Below are positions 21,371-33,007 of a DNA stretch of 64,000 nt, piece by piece; within the stretch, counting starts at the first letter, position 1; each line of letters opens with the position of its first letter. Below the pieces are notes generated by a model. It was not told the DNA's origin. It did no database searches and saw nothing but the letters and a program-made list of their open reading frames with translations. Position numbers and translations under genes: made by a program. Source of the DNA: Caenorhabditis elegans (taxonomy: Eukaryota > Nematoda > Chromadorea > Rhabditida > Rhabditidae); the NCBI RefSeq assembly GCF_000002985.6, contig NC_003282.8, forward strand, positions 1,054,001 through 1,118,000. Direction: 5' to 3'.

Positions 21371-22249
21371 CTTTAACATATATCGTGGACAACACCTAAG
21401 CTAAGCAAAAATGTGACGCATTTTCAGTCGATCAGTACCATAACTTGGCATTTTTCAGAGAAAAATTCCGTTGTGAACATTTTATTTCTATCTGTTCAGA
21501 TTAAAGTCTTCCAGAAAACTTAAAATTTTGGATTCCACTTCCGGTAATAGTATTGTGAAAAACTACACGTGTTTTTTTTGAATTTTATGTTTTCTATTGA
21601 CCCATCATTGATAACATTGTCTGTGATAGGAAAATATTAGACAAATTATTCATTCATCATTTGCGTCGGTGTACAATATCAATTTTATGAGTAATTTGTT
21701 ATCATTTTTTATACTTTCAAATTTGATAAGGTTTTATCAATGTGCAAAAAAGTGTGGTGTGATAACCAAATAAGTTTTGTTGAGAAACTTCTTGCTAATT
21801 GTTTGGGGATGGACTGCATCAAAGACATCATCATTCCTTTTCTCTGTGATCATTTGAGAGCAGTATATTTACCACTACTTCCTTCACTCATTTCAAGCAG
21901 TGATCATGCTACCATTTCATCAAACTCCAAAGAATTCGCCTGCATATAACCCAGCTCCTCGATGCTCCCAATGCTGGGATTGATTCAAATTCATCTGCAT
22001 CGCAATCGCGGTACTTTTCGCAGTATACATTATTGCTATCTTCATTTATCTAGGACATCTATGAGTAGCCATCTCATCTGGTGAGCCTTCGGCAGCATTA
22101 TCAATTGCATATAATTCTATTCATAGCTTTAAGTTCTTTGTTTCTATTTTTTGAACTTTCGCTCCAATAAACGAATTATGGTTCGAGAAAGCTTACAAAT
22201 ATATACTGTATGCTCCCAATTAAAGGTGACACTTTGCTTTTTCAGATTC
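21371..22249. other. AT-rich, gene-free stretch
   Basis: It contains one diverged CAGTCGATCAGTACCAT unit near 21425. A 69-residue plus-strand frame (21740-21949) has a protein-like composition, but no splice partners or homology I recognise. I make no gene call. Confidence 0.35.
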
Positions 22250-22465
22250 AAAATTACCTAAAACTATCGAATTTCGTAATGAGACGTTTTGAAAATTTCC
22301 CAAAAATGTAATGGCAGTTTTAAGTTCTGGGCTCAATTTCAGCTAAAATCTAAAATTTGCCAACTTCTCGGTGTCGCAACGTCTGGAGCCTAATTTTTAT
22401 TAAATTATAACTTTTTTGGGAAGTTTTCAAAACGTCTCATTACGAAATTCGATAGTTTTGGATCA
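22250..22465. mobile_element. Small inverted-repeat element
   Basis: The left arm (about 22257-22308, AAACTATCGAATTTCGTAAT, GAGACGTTTTGAAAATTTCCC) and right arm (about 22408-22462) are near-perfect reverse complements, separated by about 100 bp. MITE-like, non-coding. Confidence 0.7.
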
Positions 22466-22529
22466 TTTTGGGTCTAAAAAAGCAACGTTTCAGATTTCGG
22501 TACTCCACCTTTAAAAATGCACAAGTGAT

Positions 22530-23450
22530 ACCATTTCTCAATTCACGGGTATTCAAGCGGTCCCCCTTGCGGTTTCAAGGTGTTATCAGAGTGCCCCACT
22601 TCGTCAACGTAGATCTACAGAAAATGCGGGAGTTGAGACGCAGAGTTCTCAACTCACAGTTCGCCACGGCCCGGCAAGTGGTACATCCATGCAAATGCGC
22701 TCTACTGGTAATTTGAGTGTAGACCAGGTTTGGGCGCGTGATAACGAAAAAAGCTTTGGTCCAAAAAATTTAGAATTTAATTTCGGACATTTTTTATATG
22801 CATCACAAAAAAACTGGACCAACCGTTTTTGAGATACACGCGCCCAAACGTCCATGTATACGGTAGACAAATTGCGTACAGGTACCACTTCTCGGGCCGT
22901 GTCGCATGGTTAAGAACATGCTAACGTCACATTTTTTGGGCGAAAAATTCCCGAATTTTTTGCAGATCAAACCGCGATGAGACAGCCGAATGAATTTCGA
23001 GGAAAATTTACACGCCGTTTTTATACTTCTAGTAAATTGTATGGGGCGACCCTAGGAATACTCGGAGGTCGAACCGCGTGCGTCCTTTCGGGTGAAATTC
23101 CTCATTAGGCAGTTGATTTTTCAATCGACATAGGTCCGAGAGTTTTTTCTCGGTCACGTTCAGTTTTTCGAAGAAACTATGCAATATAGTTGTTCATCGA
23201 AATTTCTCAGAGTTCGCGCAGCCTGTTGTCTCACTTATTCAAGTGAAAGCTGTTCTTCCATTCTTGACAACAACCAAATAACAATAGGCTAATGTTAGCC
23301 GGCAGGGCTATCTATACACGGTTGTTGTAGTTAGAAATGGAGGACAGGCTTACTACTCTGGTTACTTTGAGGTGAAAGTGTCTGTTCTGACCGGTTCACA
23401 GTGTCTCTGTCAATCACACACGGATCAACGGATTTGTATGACTGTCAAAA
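22530..23450. repeat. Fragments of common C. elegans dispersed repeats
   Basis: Blocks such as GTAGATCTACAGAAAATGCGGG, GTTGAGACGCAGAGTTCTCAAC and GCATGGTTAAGAACATGCTAACGTCAC look like a widespread repeat I recall from this genome. The part from 22970 to 23440 is more complex, unique-looking DNA (GGAGGTCGAACCGCGTGCG near 23080). It is 3' of csn-4 and shows no open frame of note. Confidence 0.5.
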
Positions 23451-23914
23451 CAACAAAAAAATGACCAGGGAAGGTTCATGTGGGAAATAAAAAATATAAT
23501 GACCCGAAATGGGAAGAGAATATGAGGAAATGTACACAAAAAAGATGTGAAAATTGCCGGATTTTCGAGAATTTCGAATTTTTCGAAAAAAAATTGGTTG
23601 TTTTTTCATGAAAAACACCCAAAATTTGACATTTTTTCCATATTTTTATAGAAATTTTTTTTTGGTTTTTTTTCCGATAAAAAAAGTTTTTTTATAGTTT
23701 TTCACTAAATTAGGCACATTTTCACTACAAATGTCCTCTTTTTTTTTGGAAATTTTTTAATGACAAATACTTGAGATTTCACAAGAAAAAAAATTGTGGA
23801 AAAGCTCAAAATTGAGGCAATTTTAAGTCAAAAAACACTGAAAATCCGGTTTTTAAATTTGAAAAAAAAAAACACAAAATAAGTGGGATTTAAAGGAGTG
23901 AATAAAATCAAAAT
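23451..23914. other. AT-rich 3' flank of csn-4
   Basis: Low-complexity A/T-rich DNA with long T runs. I see nothing else in it. Confidence 0.6.
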
Positions 23915-26900
23915 TTATGTCAAAAACTCGGCGAATTCCGAGTGCCGGGCAACAATCATATCGCTGACTTTGTTAATTTGTTCCAATGTCGAAAGAATCT
24001 GTGAATCCCATACTCTCATCGGATTTGAATCTTCAAAATGAAGAATTCCGTTGGTTTGATCAATGTATCCGTGAAGACGTTCCGATGAAATCATCTCTCC
24101 AGCCATTGATTCTGCCTGGAATTATAGAAGAAAGAGTATTTCCGGGGGGGGGGGGGGGGGCACAAAATTCTGAGAATGCGGGGCAAAATATCTCGTACAC
24201 TGCAACTTTCCTCACGAGGAACGAGGAAAAGTGGTTTCTAGGCCATGGCCGAGGGGCCGACAAGTTTCAGCGGCCATTTATCTTGCTTTGTTTTCCGCCT
24301 GTTTTCTTTCGTTTTTCACAGCTTTTTCCCGTTTTTTCTTATTAAAACTGATAAATAAATATTTTTGCAGATGCTAAAACAATTTCCAAGTGAAAAAATT
24401 ATGTATTCAGTGGGCAAGCAGCGGTGAAAGTGGTCAATGCAATATGATGGATTACGGGAATACAAAACCTAAACTTTTTCTGAAACATGATACATATGAT
24501 GCTTAGATGCTGAAACTACCTGATTTTCATAACGAGACCGCTGAAAAAGTTTTGAGATTTTCAAAATTCAACTTTTTGTGCGAAAATCTCGACTTTTTCA
24601 CCAAAAAAGTTGAATTGTGGAAATCTCAAAACTTTTTCAGCGGTCTCGTTATGAAAATCAGGTAGTTTTAGCATCTAAGCAGCATATGTATCATGTTTCA
24701 GAAAAAGTTTAGGTTTTGTATTCCCGTAATCCATCATATTACATTGCTCACTTTCACCGCTGCTTGTCCACTGAATACATAATTTTTTTACTTGGAAATT
24801 GTTTTAGCATCTGCAAAAAGTATTTATTTATCAGTTTTAATAAGAAAAAACGTTAAAAAGCTGTGAAAAACAAAAGAAAACAGGCGGAAAACAAAGCAAG
24901 ATAAATGACCGCTGAAACTTGTCGGCCCCTCGGCCATGGCCTAGAAACCACTTTTCCTCGTCCCTCGCGAGGAAAGTTGCAGTGAGAATGCGCAAAATAT
25001 CTCGTAGCGAAAATTATTACAGTAATCCTGTTTAAATGACTACTGTAGCGCTGTGTTGTGTCGATTTACGGGCTTGATTCTTGAAACGCATTAAAAATCA
25101 TTTATTTATCGACAGAATATTGAAATTAAATATTATTGCTTTCACTTTCAAGAATCAAGCCCGTTGTACTGTGGTTTTCGCTACGAGATATTTTGCGCGT
25201 CAAATGTGTTGCGAAATACGCATTCTCAGAATTTTGTGTTCCCGTTATAGCTGAAAATTCAAATTTTCAGTCAAAAAATCGCCTAAACGACTAAAAATCG
25301 TTGAAAAATCGGAAAAAAAAGATTTTTTTTCTAGTAAAAAAAGCTGTAAGCCGCTGTGAAAATCTAAGGATTTTTCTCAAAATTTGACTGGCAAAAAATT
25401 TAAATTTTAAAACATTTTAGTTAGATTTTGAGCCATTTTTCCACAATTTCCAGCCAAACTTTAAGAAAATTTTCGGACTTCCAGCTTTTTTTTGCTAGAA
25501 AAATGGATTTTGTGCCGATTTTCAGCCTTTTGCTTTGTTTTTTCACAGATTTTAACCAAATATTCACGCTTCTCTGCCAATTTTCTTCCGTTTTTCGCCA
25601 GTTTTCCACAATTTCCAGTCAAATTTTAAGAAAAATGTACAATTTTTCAAAAATCACTGAAAATTTCCCATTTTTCGGCATAAATTTTTAAAGGATTAAC
25701 CTGCCAAAAAAGGTGACAAAATTGATTGAAAATCTAGCTTTTGCTTGGAAAAAACCGATTTCCAGTCAAATTTGAGAAAAAGCTTCGATTTTTCAGTTTT
25801 TTTCTAGAAAAAATATGAATTTTTCGCGATTTTCCTAGCAAAAAAAGTGGATTTTCATCGATTCTCAGACAAATTTTACTAAAATTTCTCAAAAAATCGG
25901 AAATTTCACAGTAAAAATTTGTGATTTTATTGTGAAAAATGCTGCTGGAAATATTAATATTTAACTGAACATTTATGACAATTCCGATTTTTTTGCTATG
26001 AAAATCGTTAGAAATTGATTTTTTTTGTAGAAAAAATGATGAAAGTCGCTCAAAATCTGAAAAAAAACCTGGAAGTTCAAATATTTCCTAGGAAAAGTTA
26101 GATTTTCCATTATTTCTTTATTTCCAGACAAATTGTCAGCTGTTTTTCACAGATTTTAGCCAAATTTTCCCGTTTTTCGCAATTTTCACGCGATTTTCAA
26201 TTATTTTCATCTCTTTTGGCTCATTTTAACTGACTTTTATCGAAATTTCTATGGGTTTCAGCTCGATTTTTGCCAGTTTTTATCCATTTTCCATAGTTTT
26301 TAACCGAAATTTTCACGCTTCTCGGCTCATTTTTTTATCGTTTTTCGCAATTTTCACGCGATTTTCAGCGAATTTCCAATGCTTACCGCTTCCGTATCAA
26401 CTCCGAGCAACTGTCCAAGAGTTTTAAACGAGATATTAATGTACAACTGACTAATCGCAGTAATATTATGCTCTTGAATAACTCCTTTCAGAATAGATTC
26501 TCCATGTTCATCAGCTTTTTGATGGTCTTGAAGTTGATGCTCAAACTCTTCAAGCTCATCTTTATGGATGACTTTTGTCAAGTACATCTTTGCGATAAGC
26601 TCAAAAGATGCACATTTTGGAGCCCGTTCGTCCTTGAAAATCAGAGTTAGAAGCCGTGATCGCTGGGGTCCCGGTTTGGCCAAAAGTACGCAGACGATGG
26701 CTTTTCCCAGTGCGGTGAGCTTGTCAGAGTTGGGAAGTTGCTCTGTTGCACTGAGCTCGTAGTATCTTTGAGCAGCTTCAACGAATCGACGCTTGGCATC
26801 TGGAAAATTGCAGATTTTAGAAGAAAGAAATTCGAATTTTTCAGACAAATTTCCAAAAATTTCACACTTTTTTTGTAAATTTTTGCCGGAAAATTTGAAT

Positions 26901-29900
26901 TTCATGGCAATTTTTGATCAGTTTTGTCTTTTTTTTTGGCAAATTTTCACAATTTTTGGCGAAAAATTGAAGAATACTGTTTTCGTAAAATTTTGCCTTT
27001 TTTTTTTGAAAATTTCGTGATTTTTCCGAAAATTTCATTGAATTTTTACAATTTTTCCAAAAAAAAAATCGGAATTTTCGTGATTTTTGATAAACTTCGT
27101 TGCTTTTTCGGCAGGTTTCAGTCCAAAAATTTCCCAATATTTTTGTAACTTTTTGTGCAAAATTTCTAAATTTCGGTTAGTTTTTTATCAATTTCAAATT
27201 TTTTCGGCAGATTTTGTATGATTTTGAGATTTTTCCGCAGGTTTCAGCGAAATTTCACAATTTTTGAAATTTTTCAGTAAAAAATTCTGTAATTTTAAAA
27301 ATCAAGTTTTTGGTTTTTTTTCTCGGCAAATATGCACAATTTTCAAAAAAAAAAAAAAACTAAATTCCGTGATTTTTGATAAATATCGCTTTTTTTACAC
27401 CAATTTTTGGAAATTTCTGCCGGAAAATTTTCAACGCTTCAACGAATCGACGCTTGGCATCTGGAAAATTGAAGATTTGAGGGGATAACCTATTGAAAAT
27501 TGTTTATTTTCCACGAAAACTTGCGGATTATTTAGTGCAAAAAACTGAAAAAAATGGAAAAATCCCATAAATTTCGTCTAAAAATTGCAGAATTTAAGGA
27601 TTAAATTGCTTTAAAAAGCAGGATAATCTCCAGATTTTTTTTTGCAATTTTTGTCGATTTTTAGCCTTTTTTTAAATGAAAAATACGAAAATTGTGAATT
27701 TTTTTCGAATTTTGGATAATTTTAAATTAAAATTTTTGATTTTTCCACACTTTTAGGTGAGTTTTAAAGGATTTTTGGGGTGAAATTGAGCAAAATTCAA
27801 ATTTTTCGAAAAAAAAAAATATTCAAAAAAACGTGATTCAGCGAAATTTCACAATTTTTTTAAAATTTTTCAATAAAAAATTCGAAATATCTGTAATTTT
27901 TCAAAAAAAAAAAAAAAAAAAAAAACTAAATTCCGTGATTTTTTGATCAATTTCGTTTTTTTACACCAATTTTTGGAAATTTCTGCCGGAAAATTTGACA
28001 TGATTTTTTAAATCAATTTTGTGATTTTTTCGGAAACTTTTTATATTTTTCCAAAAAAAAAAAGTGAAATTTCCCAATTTTTTGTGAAAATTTTTTAAAT
28101 TTCGGTTGATTTTTTATCAATTTCAAATTTTTTCGGCAGATTTTGTATGATTTTGGGATTTTTCGGCAGGTTTCAGTGAAATTTAACAATTTTTTGTAAT
28201 TTTTGGCCGAAAAATTCGAAATTCCGTGAGTTTTTAATCAATTTTTCGATTTTTCCATAATATTTTTTGTCATTTTTAGCAGGTTCTGGCAGCTTTTTTT
28301 TTTTGCAAAATTTTGCCGGAAAATTCGAAATTTTTGATAAATTGGGTCATTTTCCGGCAAATTTGCACATTTTTTTTGCTGAAACTTTAAATTATACCAT
28401 TTGTCGACTACAATTTGAAAATTTGCGTAATCTCAGCAATTTTTAGAGAATTTCAGAATTTTTTCGAAAAAAAAATTTTTTTTTTAACTTTTACGGCAAA
28501 ATTCGAAAAATTCCGTAATTTTCGGCAATTTTTCTAACTTTTTCTGTCGAAAAAATCACAATTTTCACAATTTCAGTCAAATTTCAGCTTTTTTTTGATT
28601 TTTAAAAGAGATATTTCGTGTGTGAAAAATCACAAAATCAAGACAATTTCACCAATTTTTTCGGGGTTTTTGCATGGAAAAACTCATTTTTGTCCGAATT
28701 TTTTAAAGTTTAAAATTTCCAGGCCGTAGAAGTACCTGAAACTCGAGCCTGCAAAGCTTTATGCTCAATCTGAATATCTGGATTTGCGCCGAGGTCAACC
28801 ATAAGAATACTCGTCCGATTCACATATTGCTCGGCTTCATCAATTTCAGAACAGTCGAGAAGAAGCTTCGTAATTCGAATGCACAGCTGGGCCTTGGCGC
28901 CTTCTTTCGCCGCTTGTGGGCCGTTGAATTTCGGGCTTGTGTCGGAATTTATTGCGATTAGGGCCTGGGCCGCGTCCTTGATACGGCCTTCTTTTTCGTA
29001 GAGGCTTGCAAGCATGAGGCGGAGGATACAGACCTGAAAAATTGGGATTTTAGGCTTAAAAAAGGGTCTTTTAACGAAAAATGTGTGACTTTTAGGACAT
29101 TTTTCCAATTTTTTTCAATTTTTCGCATAAAATTAAATAAAAATGGAATTTTTGCCTTTTTTTTTTCAAATTTTCAGTTTCAAAATAAAAAGCTTTAAAA
29201 AAGTGGAAATTTCTAGTTTTTAGGCTTAAAATAGGCTTCTTAGACGAAAATTTTCAAGCTTTTCGTTAAAAAAAAACAGGAAAAAATTAATATTTGTATA
29301 AAAAAATTGAATTATCAGCTAAAAATTACAATTTTTGCACTTTTTCAGTGCAAAATTTGTATTTCTTTTAGAATTTTACGCCAAATTCTACTTTTTTCCC
29401 TCCATTTTTCACAATTTTTCATTGAAAACTCAATTTTTCTAGATTTTTCTAGGTGAAATAATTTTTTATTTTTAAACTGAAAAGAGTTTCGATATTTTCC
29501 AGAATTTTGCCCTTTTTCTTCAATTTTTCTTCAATTTTATAACGTTTTTCTCGATAAATAAGGGGTTAAGCCTGAGCCTGAGCCTAAAGCCCAAAATATC
29601 GGAAAAAAAAAACGATTGAAAATTTTTCCGAAAAATCACATAAAATCCTGAATTTTAAATCGAAATTTTTTTGAATTTCTGCTAAAAAACTCCAAAAATT
29701 CCGAATTTTTTTTTTCAAATATCTTCAAATTTTCCGCAGAATCCCATAAAATCGTTCGTTTTTCTTCAAATTTTTCAATTTTTTCTGCAAAATGCTCCAT
29801 TTCACTGCAACTTTGTCCTCACGAGGGACGAGGAAAAGTGGTTTCTAGGCCAAGGCCGAGGGGCCGACAAGTTTCAGCGGCCATTTATCTTGCTTTGTTT

Positions 29901-32900
29901 TCCGCCTGTTTTCTTTTGTTTTTCACAGCTTTGTCCCATTTTTTCTTATTAAAACTGATAAATCAATATTTTTTGCAGATGCTAAAACAATTTCCAAGTA
30001 AAAAAATTATGTATTCAGTGGGCAAGCAGCGGTGAAAGTGGTCAATGCAATATGATGGATTACGGGAATACAAAACCTAACCTTTTTCTGAAACATGATA
30101 CATATGATGCTTAGATGCTGAAATTACCTGATTTTCATAACGAGACCGCTGAAAAAGTTTTGAGATTTCCACAATTCAACTTTTTTGGTGAAAAAGTCGA
30201 GATTTTCGCACAAAAAGTTGAATTTTGGAAACCTCAAAACTTTTTCAGCGGTCTTGATATGAAAATCAGGTAGCTTCAGCATCTAAGCATCATATGTATC
30301 ATGTTTCAGAAAAAATTTAGGTTTTGTATTCCCGTAATCCATCATATTACAATGCCCACTTTCACCGCTGCTTGCCCACTGAATACATAATTTTTTTACT
30401 TCGAAATTGTTTTATCATCTGCAAAAAATATTTATTTATCAGTTTTAATAAGAAAAAACGGGAAAAAGCTGTGAAAAACGAAAGAAAACAGGCGGAAAAC
30501 AAAGCAAGATAAATGGCCGCTGAAACTTGTCGGCCCCTCGGCCATGGCCTAGAAACCACTGTTCCTCGTCCCTCGTGAGGAAAAAGTTGCAGTGCATTTC
30601 CAAGTACCTGATCCTCATAAGAGATGGTTCGAGTCTTAATAATCGCCAAAATTCCTTCTGAAATAGCCTTAACACATTCTGATTCCAAATGTTGATTATC
30701 CAATCTTTCAGTGATAAGTGATACAAATTGACGTGATACAACCATACTTCCAGTCTCCAATGCGATTACTGCAAACATTTTTGGGGTTATAGGCTGCTAA
30801 AAATTCTAAAAGAAATACAAATTTTGCACTGAAACAGTGCAAAAATTGTAATTTTTAGCTGATAATTCAATTTTTTTATACAAATATTAATTTTTTCCTG
30901 TTTTTTTTAACGAAAAGCTTGAAAATCTTCGTCTAAGAAGCCTATTTTAAGCCTAAAAACTAGAAATTTCCACTTTTTTAAAGCTTTATTTTGAACCTGA
31001 AAATTTGAAAAAAAAATGGTAAAAAAATTCCATTTTTATTTAATTTTATGCGAAAAATTGAAAAATGTCCTAAAAGTCACATTTTTCGTTAAAAGGCCCT
31101 ATTTTAAGCCTAAAATTGGCTGAAAATCCAATTATTCTGGAAAAAAAGTTAAATAATCACTTTTTCCGTGGAAAAAACAGCTGAAAATCCGATTTTTTCA
31201 AGAAAAATATATCAAAATCCCTGAAAACTCGATTTTTTCGTGAAAAATCAGCTGAAAATCGCTTAAAAACGCAGAACATTGAGAATTTTCGAGAAAAATC
31301 GTTGAAAAACGCACTTTTTCCGTGGAAAAACGGTTTGAAAATTTGAGTTTCTTAATTCAAATTTTTCAAGAAAAATCCAATTTTTGGGGGTTTTTTTTGG
31401 CTTCTGAGGGTGAAAAAGGCTCAAAATCTGAATTTTCTGTGAAAAATCGGTAAAAGGTCGCTTTTTATACCGGAAAAATCGAATTGTTCGAGGAAAATCT
31501 TTAGAAATTCAATTTTTCCCGCGAAAAAACGGTTGAAAACTACTGGCTGAAAATCACATTTACCGTGAAAAATTGGAAATTTCGCGTTTTTTAAAGGAAA
31601 TTTTTAACTTTTCAAAAAAAAAAAACAAAACTGCAGAAAACGAACGAAAAATTGGATTTTTGTGAAAATTCATAAATTACATTGAAAAATTTTTTTTTTT
31701 GGATTTGGAGCTGAATATTGGCAGAAAATCCGATTTTTTCAGGAAAAATCTTTAAAAATTTACATTTTTTTTTACAAAATGGACTCAAAATTAGCTTAAA
31801 TCGCTCGAAAAAGGCTGAAAATTCCATATTTTTCACTTAAAATATTTCACTTAAAATATGGAATTTTCAGCCTTTTTTGAGCGATTTAAGCTAATTTTGA
31901 GTCCATTTTGTAAAAAAAAATGTAAATTTTTAAAGATTTTTCCTGAAAAAATCGGATTTTCTGCCAATTTTCAGCTCCAAAAATTCAAAAAAAAATTTTT
32001 TTCAATGTAATTTATTTATTTCCAGCTAAATTTCAACAGGAATTCCGAAAATGTTCTCGTTTTCCGTCAATTTTTATCGAGATTTATCGATTTTCAGCCA
32101 GATTCCAACCAAATTGTCCAATTTTGAGCGATTTTCGTCCATTTTTTCACCAAAACTCATCATTTTTCGTAATTTTTAGCCAGATTCCCACTGAAAAATC
32201 CGAAATTTTCGTCGTGTTCCAACCTGTATCAATGATTTTAATAATTTCCGCCGTATCGACTCGTCCCATCGCATTTTGTGGCAAATATTTGTTGCAAAGC
32301 TTCGCCAATCTGCAAAAATCGGGGAATTTTTTGTCTGAAAATCGAGAAAATTTCGGCTTTTTAGCTAAAAAATTACATGAAATTTCAGAAAATCACATTT
32401 TACGTGAAAAAGCTGAAATTTTTAGCGTGATTTTCAGCAAAAAAATTAAAAAATTTTTTTAATTTGAGAATTTTCGAGTTTTTTGATACAAAAATTGGAA
32501 ATTTTTTAGCTAATAATTAGTTTTTTTCCAATTTTTGAACGAAAAAAGTGCGGGATTTGTAAGAATTTTTCATTTCAAAATTCGTAGAAAATAAATGAAA
32601 ACTTGAGTTTTTAAATAGAATTTTTCAGATTTTAAGTATAAAAATTTGAAAATTTCAGATTTTCTGGAAAAAAAAGATAAAAATTTCAATTTTTCGCGAA
32701 TTTTACTAATTTTTTAAATTAGGAAATGTTTTTGCGTGAAAATTCGTTTTTTTTTCAAAATTTCTACATAGCTAAAATCGTTTTTTTTTTTTCATATTTT
32801 TTCAGCTGAAAATTTACAAAATTCAGATTTTCCAATGAAAAATACAAAAATTTGGGATTTTTTGCTAAAAATTTCCAGATTTTCACATTTTTAGCTCCAA

Positions 32901-33007
32901 ATTTTCTCAAAAATCCAAAAATATTACGCTTCATATTGAGCCTTGTGATCGGTATCCTGTGCAAAAATGACCGCCACCTCCTGTGAACGTTCAATTTCGC
33001 CGCTCAT
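23915..33007 (-). CDS. csn-4: COP9 signalosome complex subunit 4
   Basis: Six exons (32928-33007, 32224-32309, 30608-30768, 28736-29033, 26387-26799, 23915-24115; phases 2, 1, 0, 1, 0) encode 412 residues, close to human CSN4 (406). It begins MSGEIERSQEVA and continues with helical-repeat segments (LAKLCNKYLPQNAMGR, ILRLMLASLYEKEGRIKDAA, AQLCIRITKLLLDCSEIDEAE). A PCI domain follows, with DAKRRFVEAAQRYYELS, and the winged-helix part near ISFKTLGQLLGVDTE. The end includes AESMAGEMISSERLHGYIDQ. CSN4 is a scaffold subunit of the CSN complex, which removes NEDD8 from cullins. An acceptor (splice at 33013/33014) lies just before the ATG. cct-8 ends about 800 bp upstream on the same strand. Introns total about 7.9 kb and carry foldback elements, inverted repeats and a duplicated exon edge, all non-coding. 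Confidence 0.96.
24144..24160 (+). repeat. Mono-G tract, 17 G, in csn-4 intron 5
   Basis: Seventeen consecutive Gs, 29 bp past the acceptor side of the last csn-4 exon, adjacent to a nested transposon-like repeat. On the transcribed strand it is a C run. Confidence 0.9.
24162..25245. mobile_element. Common palindromic repeat interrupted by a second foldback element
   Basis: Outer ends read CACAAAATTCTGAGAATGCG (about 24161-24180) and, inverted, CGCATTCTCAGAATTTTGTG (about 25218-25237). Internal pieces include AAAATATCTCGTA and ACGGGCTTGATTCTTGAA with its complement (about 25070 and 25148). The element at 24198-24984 sits inside it. The words GAGAATGCG and CAAAATATCTCGTA occur on both sides of the insert. 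I recall this outer repeat as very common in C. elegans. Confidence 0.75.
24198..24984. mobile_element. Foldback element, copy 1 (CACTGCAAC ends), csn-4 intron 5
   Basis: 787 bp, starting CACTGCAACTTTCCTCACGAGG and ending with the complement CGAGGAAAGTTGCAGTG. The two halves are near-perfect reverse complements around about 24590, including GGCCATGGCC, CAAGTTTCAGCGGCC and AAGCAGCGGTGAAAG. It has no transposase frame. A second copy is at 29803-30594. Confidence 0.85.
27432..27475 (-). repeat. Duplicated 3' splice site and exon edge of csn-4 exon 5, inside intron 4
   Basis: GCTTCAACGAATCGACGCTTGGCATCTGGAAAATTG at about 27437-27472 repeats 26775-26810, which spans the first bases of exon 5 and its acceptor (TTTTCCAG|ATGCC on the minus strand). 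The copy is therefore a decoy acceptor about 660 bp upstream of the true one. Flanking AT-rich intron sequence also looks partly repeated. Confidence 0.8.
29045..31119. repeat. Long inverted repeat bracketing csn-4 exon 3
   Basis: The left arm (about 29045-29376, intron 3) and right arm (about 30799-31119, intron 2) are reverse complements over ~325 bp with a few differences. An example is ACGAAAAATGTG(TG)ACTTTTAGGACAT on the left and ATGTCCTAAAAGTCACATTTTTCGT on the right. The interval contains foldback copy 2 and exon 3 (30608-30768). Confidence 0.85.
29803..30594. mobile_element. Foldback element, copy 2, csn-4 intron 3
   Basis: 792 bp, same structure as copy 1 (CACTGCAAC...GTTGCAGTG). 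It is flanked by CATTT on both sides, a likely 5-bp target-site duplication. Its right end is only 13 bp from the donor site of csn-4 exon 3. The frames 29838-30035 and 30324-30512 are translations of its arms. Confidence 0.88.
31667..32010. repeat. Hairpin in csn-4 intron 2
   Basis: Two ~165-bp arms (31667-31832 and 31846-32010), almost perfect reverse complements with a loop of about a dozen bases (centre near 31839). They share GAGCGATTTAAGCTAATTTTG and its complement. The transcript would form a long double strand. Confidence 0.88.

Noticed and set aside
29838..30778. Frames with RPRGRQVSAAIYLALFSAC in csn-4 introns 3 and 5
   Set aside because: They are the arms of the CACTGCAAC foldback element and repeat between the two copies; not a transposase.
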